NCBI GenBank assembly: GCA_039586095.1
Contig: JBDHLB010000059.1
Location: forward strand, 1 to 21,344
DNA from: JBDHBD01 sp039586095
GTDB taxonomy: Bacteria; Gemmatimonadota; Gemmatimonadetes; Palauibacterales; Palauibacteraceae
Length of the DNA stretch: 21,344 bases
Reading direction: 5' to 3'
This document shows, piece by piece, positions 7,174 through 15,198 of the stretch. Made by a program: the position numbers and the translations under genes. Within the stretch, counting starts at the first letter, position 1. Every line of letters begins with the position of its first letter. The notes beneath the pieces are model-generated. The model was not told where the DNA came from, did no database searches, and worked only from the letters and a program-made list of their open reading frames with translations.

Positions 7174-7941
7174 GTGAAGAGAAACAGCTCGAGTTTCTTG
7201 GTCGGTGCTCTGACCGCGCTGGTTTTACTGATCCCGGCACGGCCGGCTCCTGCGCAGCAAATCGAGTGGACGATCCAGCCGTATCTCTGGCTCGCGGGTC
7301 TGGATGGCCGTCTCGTGCTGGGACCCGTCAACGCACCGGTCGACGCGAGCTTCGGCGACCTGTTCAGCCGGCTGGAGTTTGCCGCTCTGGTCCGTGCCGA
7401 GGGCATGGAGGGCGACTGGGGACTCGGTGTCGACTTTGTCTATTTCGGCCTGGGCGATGACGTCGAAATCGACGTGCCTGTGGTCGGTCCGGTCCAGTCG
7501 GGATACAGCCTCGATTTCTTTCAGATCGAGGGTCTGCTCATACGCAGATTGCAACCCCCGGGCGCAGGTGCCGATATCATCGCAGGCGCCCGGTTCACAT
7601 CGCTTGACCCGGATTTCGACGCTCCGGAGGTGATCGACCTGGGGCTCGACCTCGATGGCTTGAGCTGGTGGGATCCGTTCATCGGTGTGAGGGCGCAATC
7701 CGACCCGACCCGGAGAGTCTTCGTCCAGGGCCGGGTGGACATCGGCGGCTTCGGGCTCGGCTCGAGCTTTGCCTGGAACAACATCCTGATGCTGGGTTTT
7801 CGCCTCTCTCGCGTGGTCTCGGTCGGCGCCGGATTCCGATACCTGTCGACCGACTACGACAACGGCGAAGAGGGGCTCGCGTTCCGCGACTGGGACGTGG
7901 ACCAGTACGGCTTTCTGGTGGGGTTCGACTTCACGTTCTAG
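7174..7941 (+). CDS. Outer-membrane beta-barrel protein
   Basis: This 255-residue protein has a signal peptide ending near APAQ (residue 28). The barrel-like mature sequence begins IEWTIQPYLWLAGLDG, a start seen in a widespread group of uncharacterised outer-membrane proteins, and ends in strand residues closing on Phe (VGFDFTF). Strands with alternating aromatic and Gly residues run throughout, compatible with about ten to twelve strands. The GTG at 7174 is preceded by AGGGAG at seven bases; the longer frame from 7120 lacks this and has no signal at its N-terminus. The gene lies 84 bases after the small Cys-containing protein and may share its transcript. Ligand unknown. Confidence 0.72.
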   Translation: MKRNSSSFLVGALTALVLLIPARPAPAQQIEWTIQPYLWLAGLDGRLVLGPVNAPVDASFGDLFSRLEFAALVRAEGMEGDWGLGVDFVYFGLGDDVEIDVPVVGPVQSGYSLDFFQIEGLLIRRLQPPGAGADIIAGARFTSLDPDFDAPEVIDLGLDLDGLSWWDPFIGVRAQSDPTRRVFVQGRVDIGGFGLGSSFAWNNILMLGFRLSRVVSVGAGFRYLSTDYDNGEEGLAFRDWDVDQYGFLVGFDFTF

Positions 7942-7973
7942 CTGCCTGCCCGGCGCGTGGCGAGGACGCTGTC

Positions 7974-8121
7974 GGGTCCTTCCCTCGCGCTCGCTGCCGG
8001 CGCCTGATGCTCCGGAGCCTCCTCGCGCTTCGCGGTCACGAGTGCCTCGACTGATTTGGCGCTGCGGGGTCTCCTCCGCGGCGCCTCGAGGCTCGCTTCG
8101 CGAAGGACCCGAGCGGCGTCC
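7974..8121 (+). repeat. GC-rich direct repeat, copy A (downstream of typA)
   Basis: This 148-bp stretch shares long identical blocks with 10153-10272: CTCGCTGCCGGCGCCTGATG, CTCCGGAGCCTCCTCGCGCT, GCGCCTCGAGGCTCGCTTCG and the closing CCCGAGCGGCGTCC. It differs by about 27 extra bases in the middle. The ends are inverted: GGGTCCTTC at 7974-7982 and GAAGGACCC at 8102-8110. It fills most of the gap between the barrel gene and the typA stop and contains no gene. It is probably a dispersed intergenic repeat of the genome. Confidence 0.75.
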
Positions 8122-8181
8122 TGGCGGGTGGTGTGTCGTGTCGCGGAGGTTGCCCGAGTCGTGCCCTGCCCAGGCCGCGCG

Positions 8182-10032
8182 TCAGGCTTCGCGAGCCAGC
8201 GCCGCGGCCTTTCGCATGGCCTTCTTGCGCGCGCTCGGGTCGAGGAGCCGTTTCCTCAGGCGAATCGCGTCCGGCGTGACTTCGATCAACTCGTCGTCGT
8301 TGATGAACTCGAGCGCCAGCTCGAGCGTGATCTCGCGGGGTGGCTCGAGGCGGATTCCCTCGTCTGCCGAAGCCGCGCGGATGTTCGTCAGCTTCTTCTC
8401 TTTGCAGACATTGACCTCCATGTCGCCCGGCCGTGAGCTCTCTCCGACGATCATCCCGCCGTACACAGGGTCGCCCGGGCGGACGAACATCGTGGCCCGC
8501 TCCTGGAGGTTGAACAGCGCGAAAGCGACAGCTGATCCTTCGCGGTCCGCGACCATGGCGCCTCGTTGGCGATTGAGCAGTTGACCCGCACGGGGTCCGT
8601 ACTCGAGGAAGCGATGGTGAAGCTGGCCTTCGCCTCGTGTGTCGGTCAGAAACTCCGATCGATATCCGAACAACCCGCGGGCAGGGATCTTGAACTCCAG
8701 CCGTACTGGACCACTCTCGCTCGAGCGCATCTCGAGCACCTCGGCGCGCCGAGCACCCATTTTCTCCATCACGACGCCGACGGCATCCTGGGGGACCTCG
8801 ATGACGGCCTCTTCGTACGGTTCAAGGACCTCGCCCTGCGGGCCGTGCTTCAGAATCACGCGCGGTCGGGACACGCAGAACTCGTACCCTTCACGGCGAA
8901 GATTCTCCATGAGAATCGTCAGGTGCAGCTCCCCGCGCCCCGACACCGCGAACGTGTCCGGTTGCGCGGTGGGATCCACTCGTAGCGCCACGTTGCTCTG
9001 CAGTTCGCGCAGGAGTCGGTCACGCAGCTGACGGGTCGTGACGTACTTGCCCGCTCGGCCGGCGAAGGGCGAGGTGTTCACGCTGAAGTCCACCGACAGC
9101 GTCGGCTCTTCGACGGCGATGCCGCGCAGACGATCACGCACCTCCGGATCGGTGATGGTCTGTCCGATCTCCACGCCCTCGAGTCCGGCGATCGCCACGA
9201 TGTCTCCCGCCTCCGCCCGCCCGATCTCCGTCCTGGCCAACCCCTCGAACCCGTACAGCTTGGTGACGCGACTCACGACGCCGTCCGTCTCGTCCACCTC
9301 GCCGGGCTCGCCGAGCGGCAGCAGTGCGACGCTTTCGCCTTCCTCTACCGTGCCCCGCTCGATCCGCCCGATCGCGATGCGGCCGACGTAGCTCGAGTAA
9401 TCGAGCGTGGAGGCCAGCATCTGGAATGGACCGTCCGAATCGCCAGCCGGAGCCGGGACCGCCGACACGATGGTCTCGAACAGCGGCGTGAGGTCGCCGC
9501 TCCGAGCCTCGACGTCCCGGCTGGCCCAGCCGCTGCGACCGCTGGCATAGACGAACTCCGCGTCGAGTTGCTCGTTCGTCGACTCCAGGTCCATGAACAG
9601 CTCGAGCACCTCATCGTGCACTTCCTCGGGGCGCGCGTCCGGTCGATCGACCTTGTTGATCACCACGACGGGGACGAGGCCGAGCTCCAGAGCCTTGTGG
9701 GTGACGAATCGCGTCTGCGGCATGGGACCCTCGGCGGCATCCACCAGGATCAACACGCCATCGACCATGCGCAGAATGCGCTCGACCTCACCGCCGAAGT
9801 CCCTGTGCCCGGGAGTGTCCACGATGTTGATCTTCGTGTCGCCCCACCGAACCGCGGTGTTCTTGGACAGAATGGTGATGCCCCGCTCCCTCTCGAGCGG
9901 GTTCGAGTCCATGACGCGCTCCTGCACCTGCTGGTGGTCCTGAAACACACCTGCCTGGCGCAGCATCTGGTCGACCAGCGTCGTCTTGCCGTGATCGACG
10001 TGCGCGATGATCGCGATATTTCGAAGCTTCAA
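8182..10032 (-). CDS. typA: Ribosome-associated GTPase TypA/BipA
   Basis: This 616-residue translational GTPase has the normal TypA/BipA length and order. The G domain holds AHVDHGKT at 10-17, RGITI at 50-54, DTPGH at 72-76 and NKVD at 126-129. Domain 2, EF-G-like domains and the BipA-specific C-terminal domain follow (LMENLRREGYEF, KIPARGLFGYRSEFLTDTRG, GAMVADREGSAVAFALFNLQERA). TypA binds the 70S ribosome under stress and aids 50S assembly. The start is a TTG with GGAAGG about nine bases upstream, beginning MKLRNIAIIAHVDHG as in other members; no better ATG is available. The gene stands alone on the minus strand between two direct repeats. The region 10033-10340 upstream holds repeat copy B and otherwise nothing I recognise. 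Confidence 0.97.
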   Translation of the reverse strand: MKLRNIAIIAHVDHGKTTLVDQMLRQAGVFQDHQQVQERVMDSNPLERERGITILSKNTAVRWGDTKINIVDTPGHRDFGGEVERILRMVDGVLILVDAAEGPMPQTRFVTHKALELGLVPVVVINKVDRPDARPEEVHDEVLELFMDLESTNEQLDAEFVYASGRSGWASRDVEARSGDLTPLFETIVSAVPAPAGDSDGPFQMLASTLDYSSYVGRIAIGRIERGTVEEGESVALLPLGEPGEVDETDGVVSRVTKLYGFEGLARTEIGRAEAGDIVAIAGLEGVEIGQTITDPEVRDRLRGIAVEEPTLSVDFSVNTSPFAGRAGKYVTTRQLRDRLLRELQSNVALRVDPTAQPDTFAVSGRGELHLTILMENLRREGYEFCVSRPRVILKHGPQGEVLEPYEEAVIEVPQDAVGVVMEKMGARRAEVLEMRSSESGPVRLEFKIPARGLFGYRSEFLTDTRGEGQLHHRFLEYGPRAGQLLNRQRGAMVADREGSAVAFALFNLQERATMFVRPGDPVYGGMIVGESSRPGDMEVNVCKEKKLTNIRAASADEGIRLEPPREITLELALEFINDDELIEVTPDAIRLRKRLLDPSARKKAMRKAAALAREA

Positions 10033-10152
10033 CTCGACAACCTTCCGGAATCATCCGGGGAAGCAGCGTGGAGCAACGGCCAAGGGTACGTCGGTGGTAT
10101 AGGTCGTGTTCCCGCACGTGGACAGGGCTGCGCCGACCGACGAACGCCGTGC

Positions 10153-10272
10153 GGGTCCTTCCCGTCGCTCGCTGCCGGCGCCTGATGCTCCGGAGCCTCC
10201 TCGCGCTGCGCGCTACAGGGTCTCCTGCGCCGCGCCTCGAGGCTCGCTTCGCGAAAGACCCGAGCGGCGTCC
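10153..10272 (+). repeat. GC-rich direct repeat, copy B (upstream of typA)
   Basis: This is the second, 120-bp copy of the repeat at 7974-8121, in the same orientation. It starts GGGTCCTTCCC and ends CCCGAGCGGCGTCC. Its right inverted arm reads GAAAGACCC, one change from perfect pairing with the left arm. It lacks the central insertion of copy A. It lies between the typA start and the toxin gene. Confidence 0.75.
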
Positions 10273-10340
10273 CGTAGGCGCTGTCGGTCCGGTCTGTTCC
10301 TGGCAGAAGCGCTGGCCGAGAGCCGGCGAGCACGCGAGTC

Positions 10341-10736
10341 CTAGCTCAACCGGGCCACTCCCGGATAGGCGTCAAAGCCCCGGTCGAAGCTGAAGATCTT
10401 CTTTACATCATGACGTGTCATGACTGCGAGGTGCAGGGCGTCTCGCGATGAGATCGAGCTGTGGCCGAATAGGATCGTTTTCGCCCGCTCGACATCCTCC
10501 AGGTGCACGGGAAAGACCTGGTCAACCACTCCGAGGAGCACATCGAAGGCTGGCTGAATGGCATCTCGCCGATCGATGGCCGCGTATCGGTGGAGGATCT
10601 CCTGGAACACCTCGGCGTCCGTGACCAGGCGCGCCGAGTCGGTGATCAGACCCTCGAGCAACCGCTGGGCGTCCCGTTTGTGGGGGTGTGGAGCGCCCAC
10701 GAGGTACATCGGGACATTGGAGTCGATGAAGATCAC
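10341..10736 (-). CDS. VapC-like PIN-domain ribonuclease toxin
   Basis: This 131-residue PIN-domain protein carries the expected acidic active-site residues: D5 (FIDSN), E42 (DAEVFQEIL), D99 (SSRDALHLA) and D118 (FSFDRGFD). VapC toxins are metal-dependent endonucleases that cut tRNA or rRNA and are held inactive by the cognate antitoxin. Its ATG overlaps the antitoxin stop by four bases, the usual coupled arrangement. The intact catalytic set and normal length suggest an active toxin. The antitoxin is of the ribbon-helix-helix type. Confidence 0.9.
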   Translation of the reverse strand: MIFIDSNVPMYLVGAPHPHKRDAQRLLEGLITDSARLVTDAEVFQEILHRYAAIDRRDAIQPAFDVLLGVVDQVFPVHLEDVERAKTILFGHSSISSRDALHLAVMTRHDVKKIFSFDRGFDAYPGVARLS

Positions 10737-10996
10737 TCGTCCGAGTCGCTACCGTATCCCGCGTCAATCTCGCGGAGCATCTGGTCGATGTCCGCCGTTG
10801 GAAAGTCGTACGCGATCGCCGCTCGGACCACTTGAAGCTTCCGGTCGGCATCTCCGCTCGGAATTCTGCGCCGTGCCTCACGCAGAGCCTGTCTGACCCA
10901 CTCGGAGACACTCAGCCTGGCCCGACGGGCAACACCCCGAATCTCTTGATACTCGGCGTCATCAAGCACGACCTGCAGCCTCTTACTCATGCGCAT
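10733..10996 (-). CDS. Ribbon-helix-helix antitoxin (VapB-like)
   Basis: This 87-residue protein has an N-terminal ribbon-helix-helix DNA-binding domain (residues about 3-45: KRLQVVLDDAEYQEIRG, then LSVSEWVRQAL). An acidic C-terminal tail probably wraps the toxin (DIDQMLREIDAGYGSDSDE). It precedes and overlaps the toxin gene. Two ATGs, at 10996 and 10990, are possible starts. Neither has a Shine-Dalgarno, and the promoter geometry places the transcript start at or beside the second, so a leaderless mRNA starting MSKRLQ is likely. The palindrome covering the start is the probable autoregulatory site. Confidence 0.88.
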   Translation of the reverse strand: MRMSKRLQVVLDDAEYQEIRGVARRARLSVSEWVRQALREARRRIPSGDADRKLQVVRAAIAYDFPTADIDQMLREIDAGYGSDSDE

Positions 10997-11000
10997 GAGT
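10985..11000. promoter_or_regulatory. 16-bp perfect palindrome, probable antitoxin operator
   Basis: ACTCATGC followed by GCATGAGT is a perfect palindrome spanning both possible antitoxin start codons and touching the -10 element. Ribbon-helix-helix antitoxins bind as dimers to such sites and repress their own operon. Position and symmetry fit; binding by this antitoxin is inferred. Confidence 0.65.
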
Positions 11001-11026
11001 ATAATTTACTTGTGTATATGAGGCAA
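10998..11026 (-). promoter_or_regulatory. Promoter of the toxin-antitoxin operon
   Basis: On the minus strand TTGCCT (11026-11021) and TATACT (11003-10998) are separated by exactly 17 bases, matching the -35 and -10 consensus at four and five of six positions. Transcription should begin near 10990, on the antitoxin start codon. The spacer is AT-rich, unlike the surroundings. Confidence 0.6.
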
Positions 11027-11075
11027 CGACTCTCGGCGGGAACCGTCGAGCTGTGAGCGATCTCCCTCAAACCAC

Positions 11076-11159
11076 GACCGGCCGGCAGGGGCTTCGCGGA
11101 GGACGCCTCTTTCGCTCGCGAAAGCCAGCGTGCGGAGTGAAGCCCCTATGCCGCCGGTC
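11076..11159. repeat. Large imperfect inverted repeat with nested hairpin
   Basis: The arms at 11076-11095 and 11139-11159 (GACCGG.. and ..CCGGTC ends, AGGGGCTTC / GAAGCCCCT inner parts) pair almost completely, with small bulges. The 43-base centre holds a second perfect hairpin, CTTTCGC / GCGAAAG at 11109-11124. It lies 30 bases beyond the stop of the prolyl oligopeptidase gene on its downstream side, so it may end or protect that transcript. It lacks a T-run typical of an intrinsic terminator. Confidence 0.55.
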
Positions 11160-11188
11160 TCATGGCGCCGAGCCAGCGGCGTGCGAAG

Positions 11189-13402
11189 TCAGTCCGCCAG
11201 CATCGCCTCCAGGAACGCGTACTGGTCGGCCATCTCCTCGATGCGCATCCACGTAGGCTTGCCAGCGCCGTGTCCGGCCCGCGTCTCCACCCGAACGAGC
11301 ACGGGTTCGTCGCAGCCCTGCGCGTGCTGAAGCGCCGCGCCGAACTTGTACGAGTGCCACGGGACGACCCGGTCGTCATGATCGGCCGTGGTGACTAGGG
11401 TCGGCGGATAACAGACGCCCTCTTCGATGTTGTGCACCGGGGAGTAGGCGCGCAGGGCCTGAAACTCGTCTTCGTTTTCGCTCAGGCCGTAATCGCCCGA
11501 CCAGGCGCGCGCATTGGCGCTCGCGGTGTGGTAGCGAAGCATGTCCATCACGCCCACGGCAGGCAGCGTGGCGCCGAACAGGTCAGGGCGCTGCGTCAGA
11601 ACCGCACCCACGAGCAGTCCTCCGTTGGATCCACCCTGAATGGCGAGCTTCTCCGGGCTCGTGTAGCCGTTTTCGATCAGCCACTCGGCCGAGGCGATGA
11701 AGTCATCGAACACGTTCTGCTTGTTCAACTTCGTGCCGGCCTTGTGCCAATCCTCCCCGTACTCGCCGCCACCTCTCAGGTTGGGAATCGCGAGCACACC
11801 ACCTCGCTCCATCCAAACCACCCGTCCCACGTTGAAACCCGGTGTGATTGAAATGTTGAAGCCGCCGTAAGCGTAGAGCAGTGTGGGGTTTGTCCCGTCC
11901 AGCTCGATTCCCCGCTTGTGCGTAATGAACATCGGCACCTGCGTGCCATCCGCGCTCGTCACGAAGACCTGCTTCGTCTCGAACTCAGAGGCGTCAAAGC
12001 CCGGGACGTTCGACTCGCGCCACAACGTCGTCTCGCCCGTTTCCACGTCGTACCGGTAGATCTGCCCCGGGGTCGTGAACCCGGTCAGAGTGAAGAACGT
12101 CTCGCTCCGATCCGCGTCGCCTCCGAAGCCGAACGCAGACCCGATCGCCGGCAGCTCGACCTCGCGCACGAGCGAGCCATCGGGCGCGTAAATCTTCACG
12201 ACCGGTAGCACGTCCTCGAGATACCGTGTGACGATGTGACCCCCGACGTGCGCCGCCTGGACCATCGCCACCTCGGCCTCCGGGACCACCTCGCGCCAGT
12301 TCTCGGGGCCAGGGTTCTCGAGATCGATCGCCACCACTTTCCAGCCGGGCGCGTCCTTGTTTGTGCGGATGAAGAACGTGTCGCCATCGTTGCCGACGAA
12401 GTTGTAGTTCGCGTCCCAATCGTCGAGCAGCTTCACGACCTCGCCCGAGGGATCCTCGAGATCCCGGTAGTACAGCCCATTTTCCGTGAAGCGTTCCGAT
12501 ACGCTGATCACCAGGTAGCGCCCGTCATCGGTCACGGACCCGTAGGGGTTGCGACGGGGATGGTCCGGAATCGAGTAGACGAGCTCGTCGGCAGACTGCG
12601 GATCGCCCAGCTTGTGGAAATAGATCGAGACGGCCTTGGAGCCGTCACCCTTCCCATCCTCGCCAACCGGGTAACGGCTGTAGTAGAAACCGCTTCCGTC
12701 GAGCGCCCAGGACGCGCCCGTGAACTTGGTGAAGTCCAGGAAGTCGTCGGTGTCCACGCCGGTATCGACCTCCCGGACGCGCCACGTCTTCCAATCGGAC
12801 CCGCCGTCGGACTGGGAGTAGGCGATCAGCGTCCCGTCACGGCTCACGCTCCATTGGGAGAGCGCGACCGTCGCATCCTCGGAGAACGTGTTCGGGTCGA
12901 TCAGTGTGCGGGCCTCGGCCCCTTCGAGTCCGTCGCTCACGTAGAGGACGCTCTGGTTCTGCAGGCCTTCGTTTCGGGTGAAGAAGTAGCGGCCGTTCTC
13001 CTCTCGGGGCAGCCCGAAGCGCTCGTAGTCCCAAAGCTCGGTGATCCGCGCCTCGATCGTGTCGCGAGCGGGCAGGCTCTCCAGGTACGGGAAGGAAACC
13101 TCGTTCTCTGCTTCGACCCACGCCTCGACGGCATCGCTCTCCATCTCCTCCATCCAGCGATACGGGTCCGCGACTTCCACCGCGTGGTATTCATCGACGT
13201 GATCGGACCGCATGGCGACCGGGTAGTCGTCCTTGTCCGGCGCGTCGGGGAGTTCGGCCACTGCCGTGCCGCCCGGCTGCTCGCCGCCGCAGGCTGTGAG
13301 CAGTAACGAAAGAGCCAGAGCAGCCACAGCCGGTCGCGTCCAGAATCTCCAGGCCAGAGGCCAGGCCCGGGGCCAGGCTCGCGTCGATTGGATGAGCGTC
13401 AT
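11189..13402 (-). CDS. Prolyl oligopeptidase family S9A lipoprotein
   Basis: This 737-residue serine peptidase cuts short peptides after proline. A basic start and a hydrophobic segment end in the lipobox LLTAC (Cys38), so the mature enzyme is anchored in the envelope. The N-terminal beta-propeller runs from about residue 55 to 460 and includes the family entry motif DPYRWMEEMES. The C-terminal alpha/beta-hydrolase domain has GGSNGG with Ser592, ADHDDRV with the catalytic Asp near 676-677, and AGHGAG with His711. All catalytic residues are present and the length is normal once the leader is counted. The ATG at 13402 has GGAGG five bases upstream; the longer open frame is rejected. It is monocistronic. 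Role is probably peptide scavenging. Confidence 0.95.
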   Translation of the reverse strand: MTLIQSTRAWPRAWPLAWRFWTRPAVAALALSLLLTACGGEQPGGTAVAELPDAPDKDDYPVAMRSDHVDEYHAVEVADPYRWMEEMESDAVEAWVEAENEVSFPYLESLPARDTIEARITELWDYERFGLPREENGRYFFTRNEGLQNQSVLYVSDGLEGAEARTLIDPNTFSEDATVALSQWSVSRDGTLIAYSQSDGGSDWKTWRVREVDTGVDTDDFLDFTKFTGASWALDGSGFYYSRYPVGEDGKGDGSKAVSIYFHKLGDPQSADELVYSIPDHPRRNPYGSVTDDGRYLVISVSERFTENGLYYRDLEDPSGEVVKLLDDWDANYNFVGNDGDTFFIRTNKDAPGWKVVAIDLENPGPENWREVVPEAEVAMVQAAHVGGHIVTRYLEDVLPVVKIYAPDGSLVREVELPAIGSAFGFGGDADRSETFFTLTGFTTPGQIYRYDVETGETTLWRESNVPGFDASEFETKQVFVTSADGTQVPMFITHKRGIELDGTNPTLLYAYGGFNISITPGFNVGRVVWMERGGVLAIPNLRGGGEYGEDWHKAGTKLNKQNVFDDFIASAEWLIENGYTSPEKLAIQGGSNGGLLVGAVLTQRPDLFGATLPAVGVMDMLRYHTASANARAWSGDYGLSENEDEFQALRAYSPVHNIEEGVCYPPTLVTTADHDDRVVPWHSYKFGAALQHAQGCDEPVLVRVETRAGHGAGKPTWMRIEEMADQYAFLEAMLAD

Positions 13403-13674
13403 CGTATCCTCCGATGCTTGGCGCGAAAGCGTAACATCCTGTTTGACCAACGTGACGGAAGCTAGGGTCGTGTGGACGCGCCGGCGACGCCGATCGCGGG
13501 GGCACGCGAGTTGCTCCGATAAATGGATCGCATCGCAGCGAAGGACGCCGCGGGCGAACACGAAGAGACATGCGCGGTATGCGGGCACAGACTTGACGTG
13601 CGCGTGGCTCTCGGCCAAGCGCCTCAGAATGCGACGCAACCAGAGGGAAAAGTGTTCTCACGCGGCAAAATGTC

Positions 13675-14143
13675 TTGGTTCGCGAGGTGGGATTCACGCT
13701 TGCCGCTGCGGGTGCGCTCGGTGCCTGTTCCAGCGATTCGACAGGCCCTGATGAAGTATCCGGCGTCAGGTTGAACGTCTTCGCCCGCCCCGGTCCTCGT
13801 GAGCACCCATTCCCCGATCCCCGCCGGGACCCACAAGGAATGGGAGATCTGGGCCGACAAGCTAGAGGTTGGGAACCCTTCGTAGCAGAGTCTCATTGAC
13901 GATAACTCTCTGCTCGCGGATGCCAGCGTGCTCGTCGTCGGGCGCGTAGTGCGTCCGGACGCCAGCACCGAGGAGTTTGGCTTCGCGACCGACGCAGACG
14001 AAGACCTCCACTCGGAGCCCGGGGCCGAGCGGATCGACGAAAGGCAAGCAGCCGCACTTAACATCCGGGACACTGCCAACGTCTATGTCTGTGAAGGTCA
14101 GAACGGGACATTGGCGGTGACCGGCAAATACGGAGAAGTGGAA
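13675..14143 (+). pseudogene. Broken lipoprotein gene (frameshift and internal stop)
   Basis: A TTG at 13675 opens a good lipoprotein leader (VREVGFTLAAAGALGAC, then SSDSTGPDE), but the frame stops making sense after about 40 residues. In another frame a protein-like sequence continues: SPIPAGTHKEWEIWADKLEV, then a TAG at 13883-13885, then SLLADASVLVVGRVVRPDAS and DTANVYVCEGQNGTLAVTGK up to about 14140. Together these look like one exported protein with at least one frameshift and one nonsense codon. I do not recognise the family. The downstream half could alternatively be a short gene starting at the GTG at 13928, but it has no good ribosome binding site. The flank 13403-13674 shows no gene. 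Confidence 0.5.
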
Positions 14144-14144
14144 G

Positions 14145-14906
14145 ATGAGACAAGGAATCAGCAGCGGAATCGGCTTACTGGCGATTCTCGCTCTGTCAGC
14201 CTGCAGCGATAGCCCGGCTGCCCTCGAGTCATCCGACGATCTGCTCACGGTGGATGTGGCGATGGTGGCGGCGGATGGGGCGCTCGAGGACCTGTCGGTC
14301 ATGGGTAGCCTCAACCAGATGGGACCCGGTGGTCCGCACGGAGGCATCGGGGGGGAGTTCGAGCGGTCTTTCAGCGTCACGTTCCTGGACGTGGCCGGCA
14401 ACGAGCAGGTGACGTTCATTGAGGGCGAGACGGAAGCGATCCGCATCGAGCATTCCATAAGCGGAGAAATGTCGCGCGACTCGTGGGAGGCAGAGATCTC
14501 CAGGTCCCGCGAGGTCACGATCTCCGGATTCGTCACTGAGGTGGACCGCCGGATCGTCAACGGCTCGGGTGAATCGGAGGTCACCCGGAGCCGACACACC
14601 GACGAAGAAGGGACGCGCACCTACCAGATGCAGGGAAGCGTGTCTATCGATAACGTCATCTTCCTGCTTCCTCACTCTGAGAATCCGTACCCTGAGTCGG
14701 GCACGATCACTCGTGAGATCCACGTCGAGATCACGAACGGCCCGGACGGGGATGTAGAGCGGGACGTAGTCGTGACGATCATCTTCAACGGCACCTCGAC
14801 CGCAACGATGATCGTGGACGGCGAGGAGTTCGATCTCGACCTGACAGCGCGGCCTGGCGACCGGCCTTTCCAGCATCGGCACGCCGGATCAGGCCCCCCC
14901 CAGTAG
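14145..14906 (+). CDS. Lipoprotein of unknown function
   Basis: This 253-residue lipoprotein has lipobox ALSAC with Cys20. The mature part begins with an acidic stretch and a Gly-rich turn (MGPGGPHGG near residues 60-68). A long beta-rich region of alternating charged and hydrophobic residues follows (FERSFSVTFLDV, VTISGFVTEVDRRIVNGSGE, REIHVEI, VERDVVVTIIFNGTSTATM). The ATG follows GGAGAAG at suitable spacing. A run of eight C at 14894-14901, five codons from the end, could make the last residues variable. It lies just after a broken lipoprotein gene and ends before a strong terminator. Family not recognised. Confidence 0.65.
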   Translation: MRQGISSGIGLLAILALSACSDSPAALESSDDLLTVDVAMVAADGALEDLSVMGSLNQMGPGGPHGGIGGEFERSFSVTFLDVAGNEQVTFIEGETEAIRIEHSISGEMSRDSWEAEISRSREVTISGFVTEVDRRIVNGSGESEVTRSRHTDEEGTRTYQMQGSVSIDNVIFLLPHSENPYPESGTITREIHVEITNGPDGDVERDVVVTIIFNGTSTATMIVDGEEFDLDLTARPGDRPFQHRHAGSGPPQ

Positions 14907-14970
14907 GGGGCGAGCACCGCTTCGGTGGAAACGGCCAGCCAAGAGTGCCCCAGCCCGTTAAGATTGCCAC

Positions 14971-15001
14971 GAAGAGGGCCCCGTGATCCGGGGCCCTCTT
15001 C
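14971..15001. terminator. Strong GC-rich hairpin, probable intrinsic terminator
   Basis: Perfect 13-bp arms (14971-14983 and 14989-15001, GAAGAGGGCCCCG and its complement) flank a five-base loop. It follows the lipoprotein gene by 65 bases on the plus strand. The trailing sequence is only mildly T-rich, so efficiency is uncertain. It could serve both strands, since the glycosyltransferase-like gene ends at 15199 on the other strand. The rest of the gap 14907-15198 shows no convincing gene. Confidence 0.7.
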
Positions 15002-15198
15002 TGTATGCCTGCCGTCGGCTGTTCTCGTGCCCTCGCGCAGGTCGTCGCGTTCGCGAGCTTGCCAGGCGCCCTCTATTCGACGAGTCGCAGGGCCTTTACA
15101 AGCAAGTCGTCCCGTCCGGTGGCCTCCGCCCCCGTTCCCGTCATGAGGCCGACGTACACGTTCCACCCCCCCGCCGGGACGAGGCGCCTTCATCATCC

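Noticed and set aside
12236..13306. 356-residue plus-strand open frame
   Set aside because: It is antisense to the prolyl oligopeptidase, whose catalytic motifs are intact.
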